A program made the translations under genes and the position numbers. The notes beneath the pieces are model-generated. The model had not been told where the DNA came from. It saw only the letters and a list, made by a program, of their open reading frames with translations, and did no database searches. A stretch of DNA of 64,000 bases from Rhodanobacter sp. C01 (GTDB lineage Bacteria; Pseudomonadota; Gammaproteobacteria; Xanthomonadales; Rhodanobacteraceae). Location: NCBI RefSeq assembly GCF_002001045.1, contig NZ_MUNR01000010.1, forward strand, positions 62,001 through 126,000, given 5' to 3'. Each line of letters starts with the position of its first letter. Positions within the stretch are counted from its first letter, which is position 1. Positions 36,028-45,137 of the stretch are shown piece after piece.

Positions 36028-37311
36028 TCACTTCGACGACTCCTGGTCGAGCCCGATGATCCGATCAGCATGCGCAGCAACGTCGCTCTGGACAATCGAG
36101 ATTGATTTGTCCCGCTCAGCCAGCTCCTGCGTGAGAGAGGCAATCCTGGCCTTGCATTCCGAAAGTCGACTGTCGAGGCTCAGGATCAGCTCGTCACGCT
36201 CGACTGCGCCCCTGGTCAGGTTGGCAATCTGGGACCTCCGCTCAGAAACAGCACCGTCAATGTCGAGAATCCGTCGGTCGCGTGCCACCACGCCATGCCT
36301 CAACTCTGCGACATCCTCGAGTGAGAACACGTCGTGCTCGCCGGTCAACCGCACGAAATCCCTGATGCCAAAACCGTAAGCCGATTTGATCGCAACGCTC
36401 CTGACCGGATCGCTGATCGCCTCCTGCAGAAGCTGCAACGCAAAGAGCTTTGCATACGGCGGCAACGCCAACTCGAGCGCCACCATGCCCAGTGTAAACG
36501 GCAGATCGCTATCGTCTCCGCGATCGTATGCTTTCGCCTCGGGGAAGATTGCGCACAGATCGTCGAAGCTCAGAATGTCACGATAATTTTCGAGGAGCTC
36601 AAGATATTCGTAGGCGCTGCGTATCCGGCTGTCCCTGCGATAGCCGCTTGTGTTGGCTTCATTGTCACGAACACGGAAGCGGACAAGTTTCTCCGGCATC
36701 ACGTGGATGTCATGCCTCATCAGCAGTCGTAACCACATGTCGAAATCATCGAACTGCCAGAGCCACGCTTTGTTGTAAGAGCCACATTCGCCATAGCATG
36801 ACTTTCTGATCAGCACGCTTGGGTTGCACAACGCGTTGTCATGATTGAAGAAATAGCGCAACCATTCCTGGCGCGACCTGTTCGGCTGGTCGAAGGCGCT
36901 GAAATAGAAATGGGATGAATCACCGAATGGCAATCCATCCTCCCCTATGGCACAGGCACTGGTGAAAACCGCGCCGACCTCGGGGTGCTGGTCAAGGTGG
37001 GCTACCTGCTTGGCAAGCTTGTCGAGCTCCCAGACGTCATCTGAATGGTGAATCGCAATGAACTCACCGGCAGCGACGCCAGTCACGACATGCTTTGCCA
37101 GAAGATTGATTTCTCCATTCGCCCGGCTGCGGATTGCCCTGACTCTGGCATCCGAATAGTCATTGATCACCGCCCAGGAATCATCCATGGACACGTCATC
37201 AAGGATGATCAACTCCAAATCGGAATAACTCTGGTTCAGCACGCTATCGATCGCTTCGCGCAAATACTTTGCGTGATTGAACGATGTGAGGATCACGGAT
37301 ACCCGAGGCAT
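36028..37311 (-). CDS. GT2 glycosyltransferase with C-terminal coiled coil
   Basis: A 427-residue protein. Residues 1-220 form a GT-A GT2 domain (MPRVSVILTSFNHAKYLREA, nucleotide-sugar/metal region AIHHSDDVWE). Residues 221-335 are the same linker seen in the giant protein (ENYRDI, FPEAK, HDVFSLEDVAELRHG). Residues 336-427 hold about three copies of the 28-residue coiled-coil unit (ERDELILSLDSRLSECKARI) before the protein stops. It thus looks like the giant enzyme without its second half, either a truncated paralogue or a partner that pairs through the coiled coil. Twelve bases separate it from the next GT2 gene. Confidence 0.88.
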   Translation of the reverse strand: MPRVSVILTSFNHAKYLREAIDSVLNQSYSDLELIILDDVSMDDSWAVINDYSDARVRAIRSRANGEINLLAKHVVTGVAAGEFIAIHHSDDVWELDKLAKQVAHLDQHPEVGAVFTSACAIGEDGLPFGDSSHFYFSAFDQPNRSRQEWLRYFFNHDNALCNPSVLIRKSCYGECGSYNKAWLWQFDDFDMWLRLLMRHDIHVMPEKLVRFRVRDNEANTSGYRRDSRIRSAYEYLELLENYRDILSFDDLCAIFPEAKAYDRGDDSDLPFTLGMVALELALPPYAKLFALQLLQEAISDPVRSVAIKSAYGFGIRDFVRLTGEHDVFSLEDVAELRHGVVARDRRILDIDGAVSERRSQIANLTRGAVERDELILSLDSRLSECKARIASLTQELAERDKSISIVQSDVAAHADRIIGLDQESSK

Positions 37312-37323
37312 TTCAATGCGACC

Positions 37324-38601
37324 TCACGACTTGTCCGGAATTTTTTGCCGTTCAGGATCGTTGCGCGCGGCAATGTCGCGCCGGACGGCCAAAATCGACC
37401 GATCCCGCTCGGATAGTTCCTGCGTGAGAATTTCAACCCTGGCCGCGCACTCCGAAAGTTGGCTGTCAAGGCTGAGAATCAGCTCGTCACGTTCGGCCTC
37501 ACCCTTCGTCAGGTTGACGATCTGGGCCTCGCATTCGGTCAGGGCGTCGTGAATCTCGAGAATCCGTTGGTCCCGTGCCACTACGCCATGTCTCAACTCC
37601 GCAACTTCCTCGAGCGAGAACACGTCGTGCTCGCCGGTCAACCTAACCAAGTCCTTGATGCCAAAACCGTAAGCCGACTTGATCGCGGCGCTTCTGATCG
37701 GATCGCTGATCGCCTCCCGCAGTAGATCGAGTGCAAAGAGCTTCGCAAACGGCAGCGTCAACACTTCAAGCGCCGTAAGGCCAAGGGCGAACAGCAGATC
37801 CGTTTGCGTACCGCGATCGTACTTTTGCGCCTCCGGGAAGATGGCGCACACATCGACGAAACTTGGGATGTCGCGATAATTTTCCAGAAGCTTGAAATAT
37901 TCGTAGGTACTGCGTACGCGACTGTCCCTGCGGTTGCCGCTTCTGTTGGCCTCATTTTCCCGAACCCGAAAGCGGACAAGCCTTTCCGGCAACACGCGGA
38001 TGTCGTGCCTCAGCAACAGCCTCACCCACAAATCGAAATCGTTGATCTGCCAGAACCATGCCTTATATGAGCCGCATTCCATAAAGCATGATTTTCGGAT
38101 CAAGGCACTCGGATCGCACAGCGCCCAGTTCCGGAGAAAATAGAATCGCAGCCATTCATGGCGCGGCCTGTCAAACTGATTGAATATGTGGAAGTAAGGA
38201 TTGGACGAATCGCTCAGCAGAACCCCATTCTCGCCGATGGCTGACGCATCGGTAAAAACCGCACCAACACCGGGATTCCGATCAAGACAAGCCACTTGCT
38301 TGCTCAGCTTGTCCAGCTCCCAGACGTCATCCGAATGATGGATGGCGATGTACTCCCCTTCTGCGATATCGGCCACCACTTGGTTCGTCAGGAGATTGAT
38401 TTCTCCATTTGACCGGCTGCGAATGGCTTTGATTCTTGTGTCCGAATAGCCATCGATCAACTCCCAGGAATCATCCGTGGAGATGTCATCCAGGATAATC
38501 AACTCGAAGTCGGAGTAGCTCTGGTTCAAGACACTATCAATCGCTTCACGCAGATATTTTGCGTGATTGTAAGATGTAAGGATTACCGACACCCGAGGCA
38601 T
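37324..38601 (-). CDS. GT2 glycosyltransferase with C-terminal coiled coil (paralogue)
   Basis: A 425-residue close paralogue of the downstream protein, with the same GT2 domain (VILTSYNHAKYLREAIDSVL, IAIHHSDDVWE), the same linker and about three 28-residue coiled-coil units at residues about 335-425. The start at 38601 matches the MPRVSV beginning of its paralogues and has GGGAG nine bases upstream; ATGs at 38607 and 38670 are possible. The pair probably adds two sugars of one repeat unit, with specificities that cannot be read from sequence. Confidence 0.88.
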   Translation of the reverse strand: MPRVSVILTSYNHAKYLREAIDSVLNQSYSDFELIILDDISTDDSWELIDGYSDTRIKAIRSRSNGEINLLTNQVVADIAEGEYIAIHHSDDVWELDKLSKQVACLDRNPGVGAVFTDASAIGENGVLLSDSSNPYFHIFNQFDRPRHEWLRFYFLRNWALCDPSALIRKSCFMECGSYKAWFWQINDFDLWVRLLLRHDIRVLPERLVRFRVRENEANRSGNRRDSRVRSTYEYFKLLENYRDIPSFVDVCAIFPEAQKYDRGTQTDLLFALGLTALEVLTLPFAKLFALDLLREAISDPIRSAAIKSAYGFGIKDLVRLTGEHDVFSLEEVAELRHGVVARDQRILEIHDALTECEAQIVNLTKGEAERDELILSLDSQLSECAARVEILTQELSERDRSILAVRRDIAARNDPERQKIPDKS

Positions 38602-38694
38602 TTCCATGCGCTCCCGAATTTCAATCACTGATTGCATGTGTTCAATTAAATAATTTCGGCGGAATAGCAATGATCTTAAGCATCAACTGATCTT

Positions 38695-39387
38695 TCAGCC
38701 CGGCCGCTCAATCAGACAGTCGTAGCGGTAATAGGCGCTCGTGAGACCGGTGTGCTGAGCCAAAAATCTCACGCGCAATCCAACTTCCTCGACCAGTGCT
38801 TGTATCTGTTGTTGTGACCACCAGGTACCCATGTGCGGCCTCCCTTCGGCTTCACGTTCCAGGTAATACGCCATCTTCCTCTCATCGTCGTAGAAGGCAC
38901 TCAACCTGTCGGCATCGGGAACGCTTGCAATGAAGACTGCCTCGATACTCGGTGATTCCGCCAGAGTCCGAAGCAGGCGAGAGACTTCGCTGGAGTTGAG
39001 ATGCTGCACCGAGACGAGCATGCAGACCTTGTTTGCTTCAGCAAAGAACGAAGGCTCCAGTGCCGAGACGTCCCTGGTGAGATATTGGACGTTGCTGGCA
39101 ACGCCACGGCGTCTTGCGTGTTCGATCAACTTCTCCGAAAAGTCGACTCCGATCACGCTTGCGACTCCCGATGCAATGACCTCTGTAATCAACCCGTTGC
39201 CGCAGCATAGGTCTACGACTCGATCCGTTTCATCGAGGCGGAGTACCTGCCTCACCGTTTCGATCGTCAACTCGATCTGGCTCGCCCCCTCTTCGGCGCC
39301 GTTGATCGTCCGACCCACCTGCTTAAGCGGGGAGTCGGTGAACTTGTCCGCATTGGTGTCGTAGAGATCTTTCCAGTAGTTGCTCAT
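38695..39387 (-). CDS. SAM-dependent class I methyltransferase
   Basis: A 230-residue methyltransferase. Motif I is VVDLCCGNGLITEV, followed by VIGVDFSEKLIEHARRRG and VCMLVSVQHL. It belongs to the broad methyltransf_11/25 group. The start at 39387 (MSNYWKDLYD) has AAGGAA in the leader. Located in the polysaccharide cluster between WbqC-like and GT2 genes, it probably methylates a sugar or its carrier-linked intermediate; which one is unknown. It is unrelated in detail to the methyltransferase at 29513-30403. Confidence 0.85.
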   Translation of the reverse strand: MSNYWKDLYDTNADKFTDSPLKQVGRTINGAEEGASQIELTIETVRQVLRLDETDRVVDLCCGNGLITEVIASGVASVIGVDFSEKLIEHARRRGVASNVQYLTRDVSALEPSFFAEANKVCMLVSVQHLNSSEVSRLLRTLAESPSIEAVFIASVPDADRLSAFYDDERKMAYYLEREAEGRPHMGTWWSQQQIQALVEEVGLRVRFLAQHTGLTSAYYRYDCLIERPG

Positions 39388-39547
39388 GGCACGATTTCCT
39401 TGGTCTTGGCCATCGCCGCGCGGCGGAGCGGTACGGCTCGATTGATACTTGTGGAGTGGAGCGGGAAACGAGCGCCGAAATCCGACAACGCCAGTTCTGC
39501 CATGCTGCGTGACTGAACGGACGTTGCACGGATCGCGCCACGGTCGC

Positions 39548-40306
39548 TCATGTGCGATCCAGCTGGCCAACCGGCTCCACCGACTGTCCCGCCGGCACGA
39601 TGGTTCGTGCCGACAGCAATTTGCTCGTCTCGGCTAGCCCGTTGAACATCATCACATCGATGATCGACAGCGACGGCTCGAATGACCCAGCGACCTGCGG
39701 GTAGGCCAGGCGCGGTGGCAGCAAGGCGCTGAGCGCGATGCCGTTGCGCTTGAGCTTCTCCTCATCCAGGAGGTGGATGCCGTTGGCCGGGTTGATGACT
39801 TCGGTTGCCCCCATGTGCAGCGCATGTACCAGCGCATAATCGCCGGATTCGGTTACTGTGCTGTAGTCGAATTCGCAATCCGACGAGACAACGATCTCGC
39901 TGCGAATCGACAGTGCCTCGCATAACGCCCGCACGATGCGGCAGTTCAGCGTACTGATGCCCTGCTCCTGGCCGCCGAAGAGCAAGGATTCGACGAGCTC
40001 CATCGTTTCACCGAAGTGCGGCGCCTTGGTCCTGTAGTGCGCGAGCTGATTGACGATTTTTGTTTTCCAGCCTGGCAGCGGCGCGATGTTCACGTCGCGG
40101 ATCGCCGTATCGAGTGGATGTCTCGCGACCGGGACCTGGATGTACTGCCAGCTGCCGCCCTGCTTGAGGATGCGATTGCGGTTGATCCAGCCCCGGTTGA
40201 TGTACTGCGCTTCGTCGAACAGCACGAAATAGTCCACCGCGGCGATCAGCTGCCAGTAGCCGAGGTAGGGGAAAAAGTAGGGCTGCATGCCCGCCAAACG
40301 CTTCAT
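39548..40306 (-). CDS. WbqC-family protein (second copy)
   Basis: A 252-residue WbqC family protein, starting MKRLAGMQPYFFPYLGYWQL, with the same blocks as the copy at 35076-35834 (FDEAQYINRGWINRNRI, VPVARHP, FGGQEQGI, EPSLSIIDVMMFNG). Its ATG overlaps the stop codon of the upstream aminotransferase gene by ATGA, implying coupled translation and probably a shared pathway: the aminotransferase makes an amino sugar that a WbqC-type protein may help modify. That function is inference. Sequence identity with the other copy continues a few bases past the stop codon. Confidence 0.87.
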   Translation of the reverse strand: MKRLAGMQPYFFPYLGYWQLIAAVDYFVLFDEAQYINRGWINRNRILKQGGSWQYIQVPVARHPLDTAIRDVNIAPLPGWKTKIVNQLAHYRTKAPHFGETMELVESLLFGGQEQGISTLNCRIVRALCEALSIRSEIVVSSDCEFDYSTVTESGDYALVHALHMGATEVINPANGIHLLDEEKLKRNGIALSALLPPRLAYPQVAGSFEPSLSIIDVMMFNGLAETSKLLSARTIVPAGQSVEPVGQLDRT

Positions 40307-41442
40307 CGTGACTGGCCTGCCATGGCGATCAGCTCGATGACGCGATCCACCTGATCGTCTTCCAGCGCAGGATAGATGGGCAGGCAAATGACCTGGGAGG
40401 CCACCTGCGTGGCCTGTGGCAGGTTCTCGGGCTGCGCCGATGCCATCTGCGAGTACATTCCGAAGCTGCTGATCAGGGGATAAAAGTAGCGGCGCGCGAT
40501 CACTCCGTTGTCCAGCAGCGATTGGTAGAGTGCATCGCGCGCCCGCGGGAAATGCGGCCGCACCAGGATCGGGAAGTACGCATGGTTTGGCCGGGATTCG
40601 CCGCTCGGCCCCACACAGTCGATACCATCGATACCGCGCAGCCCTTCGCGGTATCGATGGTCAATCTGCCGCCTGCGCTCGATGGCCGCATCCACGCCCT
40701 GAAGCTGCAGCAGCCCCAGGGCGGCATTGAACTCACTCATCTTCCCGTTGATGCCAGCCGTCACCACGGTGACCTCGTCAACAAACCCGAAGTTCTTGAG
40801 ATGGTCGAGATGGCGCTTCATGCCTGCATCAGGCGAGACGATCGCTCCACCCTCGAAGGTGTTGAACACCTTCGTCGCATGAAAACTGAGGATGGACAGG
40901 TCTCCGTGTTCGAGCACGCTGCGACCGGCCAGTTCCACGCCGAAGGCATGTGCCGCGTCATAGATCACCCGTAGCCCGTGCTTGCGTGCGATGCGCTCGA
41001 TGGCATGCACGTCGCAGGGATGGCCGTAGCAGTGGACGGCCAGGATGGCTGTCGTCGATGGCGTGATGGCGGCCTCGATCTGCCGCGGGTCGATGTTCAG
41101 TGTCTGGGGGTCGATGTCCACGAACTTGGGCGTGAGCCGATTCCATAGCAACGCGTGCGCAGTCGCCACGAACGAATAGGGGGTAGTGATGACTTCCCCC
41201 TGGATGTTCAGCGCCTGCAGCGCGGTGATGAGCCCGATCGTGCAATTGGTGAACAGCGAAACCTGTTCAACGCCAAGGTACCGGCACAGGGCATCTTCGA
41301 ACTGTTCATGGAAAGGTCCTGCGTTAGTCAGGATCTTGCTTGCCCAGATTTTCTCGAGATACGGAAGGAACTGTTCCAATGGTGGCAGGACAGGCTGCGT
41401 CACATAGATGGGCTTGCCGTGATTCATCGGATCTCCGGTCAT
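40303..41442 (-). CDS. DegT/DnrJ/EryC1-family sugar aminotransferase
   Basis: A 379-residue PLP-dependent enzyme that converts a 4-keto (or 3-keto) nucleotide sugar to the amino sugar. Lys191 in SFHATKVFNTFEGG is the PLP anchor. The cofactor pocket includes YDAAHAFG and NCTIGLITAL. The HATKVFNTFEGGA signature is shared with the VioA/FdtB-like group acting on dTDP-4-keto (or 3-keto)-6-deoxyhexoses. The exact substrate is unknown. It begins seven bases after the stop of the wzt-like gene and overlaps the WbqC gene. Confidence 0.9.
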   Translation of the reverse strand: MTGDPMNHGKPIYVTQPVLPPLEQFLPYLEKIWASKILTNAGPFHEQFEDALCRYLGVEQVSLFTNCTIGLITALQALNIQGEVITTPYSFVATAHALLWNRLTPKFVDIDPQTLNIDPRQIEAAITPSTTAILAVHCYGHPCDVHAIERIARKHGLRVIYDAAHAFGVELAGRSVLEHGDLSILSFHATKVFNTFEGGAIVSPDAGMKRHLDHLKNFGFVDEVTVVTAGINGKMSEFNAALGLLQLQGVDAAIERRRQIDHRYREGLRGIDGIDCVGPSGESRPNHAYFPILVRPHFPRARDALYQSLLDNGVIARRYFYPLISSFGMYSQMASAQPENLPQATQVASQVICLPIYPALEDDQVDRVIELIAMAGQSR

Positions 41443-41448
41443 CGTCGA

Positions 41449-42837
41449 TCACCGCCCATGCGGCAGGCATTTGATGTCGACTTCATTGTCGACGAAGGCC
41501 TTTGCCCAAAGACGACTGCCTTCGCGGCGCAACATCCTGAATACGATGGCATCATCGATCACGTCCAGGAATCGGGCTGACTGATCCTTGATGAGCGGGC
41601 TGGTGATCTCGAGCTGGATGCTGAAATTGCCTTCATGAAGAGGCAGGCGGGTCTTGTAGGTGACGATGTACCTGTCGCCGCTCCTGATGTTCAAGACATC
41701 GGCATCGGCAAGCGCGACATCGGCGCCGAGGATGTAAATTTTCTTGTCATCCAGGACGTAGTAGTTGACGGAAACGAGGTTCTCGTTAGTGGATGCCTCG
41801 AAGTGAATCCTTATCTGGATTGCCTGGTTGAACCCAACCTCGTCGATCGGGTTGCCATCTTCATCAAGCAGCTCGGCGAATCTGATCTTCGCGCCACCGT
41901 CACCGTAGCGGAAACAGGACACTCTGCTCTCGAATTCCTTGCCGGCCTTGAATTCGACCATGCTGCCCAGCGCCGGTTCGCCCGCAGAGGCCGCCACGGC
42001 CATCTCGGTGCTGGCCGATGAACTGGCTGACGCACATGCGGCGTTCATTTCTTCCCGCATGCGGCGGTTGTAGTGTTCGGCGACCTCACTGGCCGGTCCG
42101 ATCTCCACGATGGCTCCATGCTCGAGATAGATCCCGCGCGAGCACAGTCCCTTCAGGGCCCCCAGGTCATGACTCACGAAAAGCACAGTGGTGCCGCTGT
42201 CCTGCAGCCTGGAAAGCGCGGTCATGCACTTCGCCTGGAAGGCCATGTCGCCTACGGCGAGCGCCTCGTCCACCACCATGATCTGCGGTGTCGACAGGAT
42301 GTTCACAGCAAAGGCAAGGCGCAAATACATGCCGCTGGAGTAGGTCTTGACCGGCTGCTCCATGAACTGGCCGATATCGGCGAATGCCGCAATGTCGTCG
42401 AAGCGAGCATTGATCTCATCCTCGCTCAGCCCGAGTATCGCGCCGTTCATGTGGACATTTTCGCGGCCGGTGAACTCCGGATTGAACCCGCTGCCAAGCT
42501 CGAGCAGGGCAGCGATGCGACCATGCGTTTCCACTGTGCCGCTGGTAGCCTGGAGCGTGCCGCAAATGAGCTGGAGCAAGGTGGACTTGCCGGATCCGTT
42601 GCGACCCAAGATGCCGACGGTCTCGCCTTTCCTTACTTCGAACGAGGTGTCCCTGAGTGCCCAGAATTCCCGGTAAAACATCGGCGTGGAAACATTGATC
42701 GCGGGGAACGCCTTGCTCACCCGATGCAAGGGGCGGTAGAGCTTCGGAACGACATATTGCTTGAGCCGGTCGCTGGGCTTGTCGTAGATCTGAAAGCATT
42801 TGCTGAGATTGCTGACCTGGATTGCTATGTCATTCAT
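41449..42837 (-). CDS. wzt: Polysaccharide ABC transporter ATPase with C-terminal cargo domain
   Basis: A 462-residue Wzt-type ATP-binding subunit. Residues 1-250 hold Walker A GRNGSGKS (78-85), signature YSSGM (166-170) and Walker B IMVVDEAL (186-193); the N-terminal QIYDKPSDRLKQ is typical of Wzt. From about residue 305 to the end a Wzt_C beta-sandwich follows (AKIRFAELLDEDGNPIDEVG, HEGNFSIQLEI). In E. coli O8/O9a this domain recognises the capped non-reducing end of the O-polysaccharide before export. It pairs with the permease gene about 115 bp upstream. Confidence 0.94.
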   Translation of the reverse strand: MNDIAIQVSNLSKCFQIYDKPSDRLKQYVVPKLYRPLHRVSKAFPAINVSTPMFYREFWALRDTSFEVRKGETVGILGRNGSGKSTLLQLICGTLQATSGTVETHGRIAALLELGSGFNPEFTGRENVHMNGAILGLSEDEINARFDDIAAFADIGQFMEQPVKTYSSGMYLRLAFAVNILSTPQIMVVDEALAVGDMAFQAKCMTALSRLQDSGTTVLFVSHDLGALKGLCSRGIYLEHGAIVEIGPASEVAEHYNRRMREEMNAACASASSSASTEMAVAASAGEPALGSMVEFKAGKEFESRVSCFRYGDGGAKIRFAELLDEDGNPIDEVGFNQAIQIRIHFEASTNENLVSVNYYVLDDKKIYILGADVALADADVLNIRSGDRYIVTYKTRLPLHEGNFSIQLEITSPLIKDQSARFLDVIDDAIVFRMLRREGSRLWAKAFVDNEVDIKCLPHGR

Positions 42838-42951
42838 GCCGGAAGGCCGTTCACCTGAATAATCTTGTTGTTGAGGATCGTTCCACTGCGTGGCTTCGAG
42901 CAGCGCGGCCAGATTTCATATTCGTCAAGCAAGCGGCATGCCCGATCAGCC

Positions 42952-43770
42952 TCAGAGGACATCCGCGAATCCTCCCTTGGTCTTCTGGAACCAAGCAAAG
43001 CCGATCCACGCAACAAAAACCGACAGGACCGTGTAGATCGCGAGCGGCAGAAGATCGGGCAGCCTTCCCCATATCAGCAGGTCGCGCGTCATCTCGACAG
43101 GAAGGGTGACCGGATTGAACTGCAGCAGATGCCGGTAAGCCGCCGGCAGCGCCGTGACGGGGTAGAAGATCGGGGACAGGAACATCAGCACCGTGGTGGC
43201 GATGCCGATGAACTGCGAAACGTCACGCAGGTAGACCCCCAGTGACGCCAGCATCCAGCTCAATCCAAGTATGAGCAGGATGAAGGGTACGATGACCAGC
43301 GGCAGCAGCAGCGCGGTCAGCGGCGGCAGGCCAAACAGGACCAGATAGGCCAACAGCCACACGCCCAGGCCGATCATGGCGTGGAACAAAGCGGATCCGA
43401 CGATGACACAAGGCAGTATTTCCAGTGGGAAAACCACTTTCTTGACGTAGTTGGTGTTGGGAAGGATCAGCCCCGGAGCGCGATTGATACATTCGGCAAA
43501 CAGGTTGAATACGGTGAGCCCGGCAAACAGCACGATGGCGAACTGTGTCTTGGATTCGTTGCCAGCGTCCCAGCGCGCCTTGAAGACCACACTGAAGACG
43601 AAGGTATAGGTCACCAGCAGCAGCAGCGGATTGAAGAAGGACCACAAGATGCCCATGAACGACCCGCGATAGCGGCCGAGCACTTCGCGCCGGATCATGG
43701 CGCGGAGCAATCGGCGGTTGTCCCAGATGCTGCTGACGACATCTCTGGGGGATACGGCGAAATTTGACAT
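42952..43770 (-). CDS. wzm: Polysaccharide ABC transporter permease
   Basis: A 272-residue ABC-2 type permease with six transmembrane segments. The N-terminal cytoplasmic amphipathic helix RRLLRAMIRREVLGRYRGSFMGILWSF is diagnostic for Wzm/KpsM proteins, and NYVKKVVFPLEILPC is the coupling region. The start at 43770 (MSNFAVSPRDV) is the family-like one; an upstream ATG at 43851 would add 27 residues of no similarity. With the Wzt-type ATPase it exports a completed polysaccharide across the inner membrane. Confidence 0.93.
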   Translation of the reverse strand: MSNFAVSPRDVVSSIWDNRRLLRAMIRREVLGRYRGSFMGILWSFFNPLLLLVTYTFVFSVVFKARWDAGNESKTQFAIVLFAGLTVFNLFAECINRAPGLILPNTNYVKKVVFPLEILPCVIVGSALFHAMIGLGVWLLAYLVLFGLPPLTALLLPLVIVPFILLILGLSWMLASLGVYLRDVSQFIGIATTVLMFLSPIFYPVTALPAAYRHLLQFNPVTLPVEMTRDLLIWGRLPDLLPLAIYTVLSVFVAWIGFAWFQKTKGGFADVL

Positions 43771-44081
43771 CAGGCGATCTGCTTTGCGTTGTTCCGGGAG
43801 CCGCCCGATCGGTGGTCGACGAAACAGCGGCGCCACAGCGATGATGAGCATGAATGCTCATGCTGGCCTGGGGTGGCGTTCAATGAGTGTCTATCGGAAG
43901 GCATGGGAATTCGTATTGCTATGAAATGCGGGCGATCATGCCAGCACCGGCTTGGTGTTTGCGTGGACGAACGTGTCATCGAGGGTGGCCACGGAATCCG
44001 CTTTCCGGGAAGTTCTTCCGCCTGTCCGGGACAGACGGTTGGCGGTCCGTCAGGATTTCCCTGACAGTGCGGATGCCGCCA
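43771..44081. other. 311-bp gap without a gene
   Basis: No supportable reading frame. It contains two short hairpins, GTCAGG/CCTGAC (44049-44065) and CTGTCCGGGACAG (about 44027-44039), with no T-run. They may mark attenuation between the epimerase gene and the exporter genes. Confidence 0.4.
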
Positions 44082-45137
44082 TCAGGCGCTTGCAGCGATA
44101 GCCATCACCGGCAATTGTTCACGTATGCCAGGAGTATTGAAAGCGAAAACCTTGCCATTGCCAGCCGGGCTCTCGATGGTCTGACGCAACCAGTCGGCGA
44201 AACGTGCAAGGCCCTGCTCGAAACTGATCTGGGGACTCCAGTTCAGCGATCGGCTGGCCCGTTCGATGTCCAACACATTGCGCGGCACATCGAATGCCCT
44301 GGCGGGCAGATATTTGCGTGAAACGGGCGCACCGCAAACCCGTTCGATGGCATCGATCACCTGATTCAAGCTCAATCCGTAGCCCATGCCGATATTGAAG
44401 ATACGCTCCGTACCCTGGTGGCCGGCCGCCGAGATCAGGGCACTGACCACGTCCTCGACGTAGATATAGTCACGAACGGTTGTGCCGTCACCCCAGATCT
44501 CGATGGGCTCCCCTTTCAGGGCCTTGTCCAGGAACACGGCCACGGCACCCTGGCTGCTGCGCGTGCGCTGGCGTTCGCCGAACGGATTGGCGAGGCGCAG
44601 GATCGCGTAATCGAGCCCGTGCAATCGGTGGAAGAGGTGAAGGTACTTCTCTATGGCCAGCTTGCCGATGCCGTACGAGCATATGGGATCGGTGGAATCC
44701 GTTTCCCTGAGAGTAGCTGCCCCCGGGATGCCGTATACGGTCCCGCCCGATGAGGCAAACACGACCTTTTGAACGCCGGCTTTGACCGCGTGTTCAAGCA
44801 TGCGAAGCGTGCCCGCCAGGTTGCTTTCGATGTCAGCAACAGGATTGGCATTGGAAGGAGCCGGCGTTGTGGTCGAGATCAAATGGAAACAGACATCGCA
44901 GTCCGCCATGGCGGCCCTGACGTCTTCATCGTTGAGGAATTCCCCGGCGAACAATTCGAAATTGGGAGAAGACCGGTGTGGCCAGTCGATGGGCAAGGCA
45001 CGAGGGTGATCAAAGCAGCGCACTATGTGACCCGCTGCAAGCAGACCATCCACAAGATGTGAACCGATGAATCCCATCCCACCCAGGACAAGGTATCGCT
45101 TGGGCAGGTTAGCCCCGCCTCTTACCAGTTTGTTCAC
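44082..45137 (-). CDS. NAD-dependent nucleotide-sugar epimerase/dehydratase (GalE-like)
   Basis: A 351-residue short-chain dehydrogenase of the extended type. The NAD motif is GGMGFIGSH (19-27), the catalytic serine region ASSGGTVYG and the Tyr/Lys pair YGIGK. C-terminal blocks GERQRTRSSQGAVAVFL, IWGDGTTVRDYIYVEDV and FNIGMGYGLSLNQVI are typical of UDP-glucose/GlcNAc 4-epimerases. I chose the GTG start at 45137, after AGGGGG, since no in-frame ATG precedes the Rossmann motif at a sensible distance. First gene of the leftward cluster; a long leader with a CRP-like site lies upstream. It probably supplies a sugar precursor. Confidence 0.88.
   Translation of the reverse strand: MNKLVRGGANLPKRYLVLGGMGFIGSHLVDGLLAAGHIVRCFDHPRALPIDWPHRSSPNFELFAGEFLNDEDVRAAMADCDVCFHLISTTTPAPSNANPVADIESNLAGTLRMLEHAVKAGVQKVVFASSGGTVYGIPGAATLRETDSTDPICSYGIGKLAIEKYLHLFHRLHGLDYAILRLANPFGERQRTRSSQGAVAVFLDKALKGEPIEIWGDGTTVRDYIYVEDVVSALISAAGHQGTERIFNIGMGYGLSLNQVIDAIERVCGAPVSRKYLPARAFDVPRNVLDIERASRSLNWSPQISFEQGLARFADWLRQTIESPAGNGKVFAFNTPGIREQLPVMAIAASA

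Noticed and set aside
35838..36143. N-terminal extension of the first WbqC gene (hydrophobic SLWLPFFVLASPYAMVGVYP)
   Set aside because: Not part of the WbqC family and overlapping the end of the GT2 gene. It may be a gene remnant, but there is too little to call.
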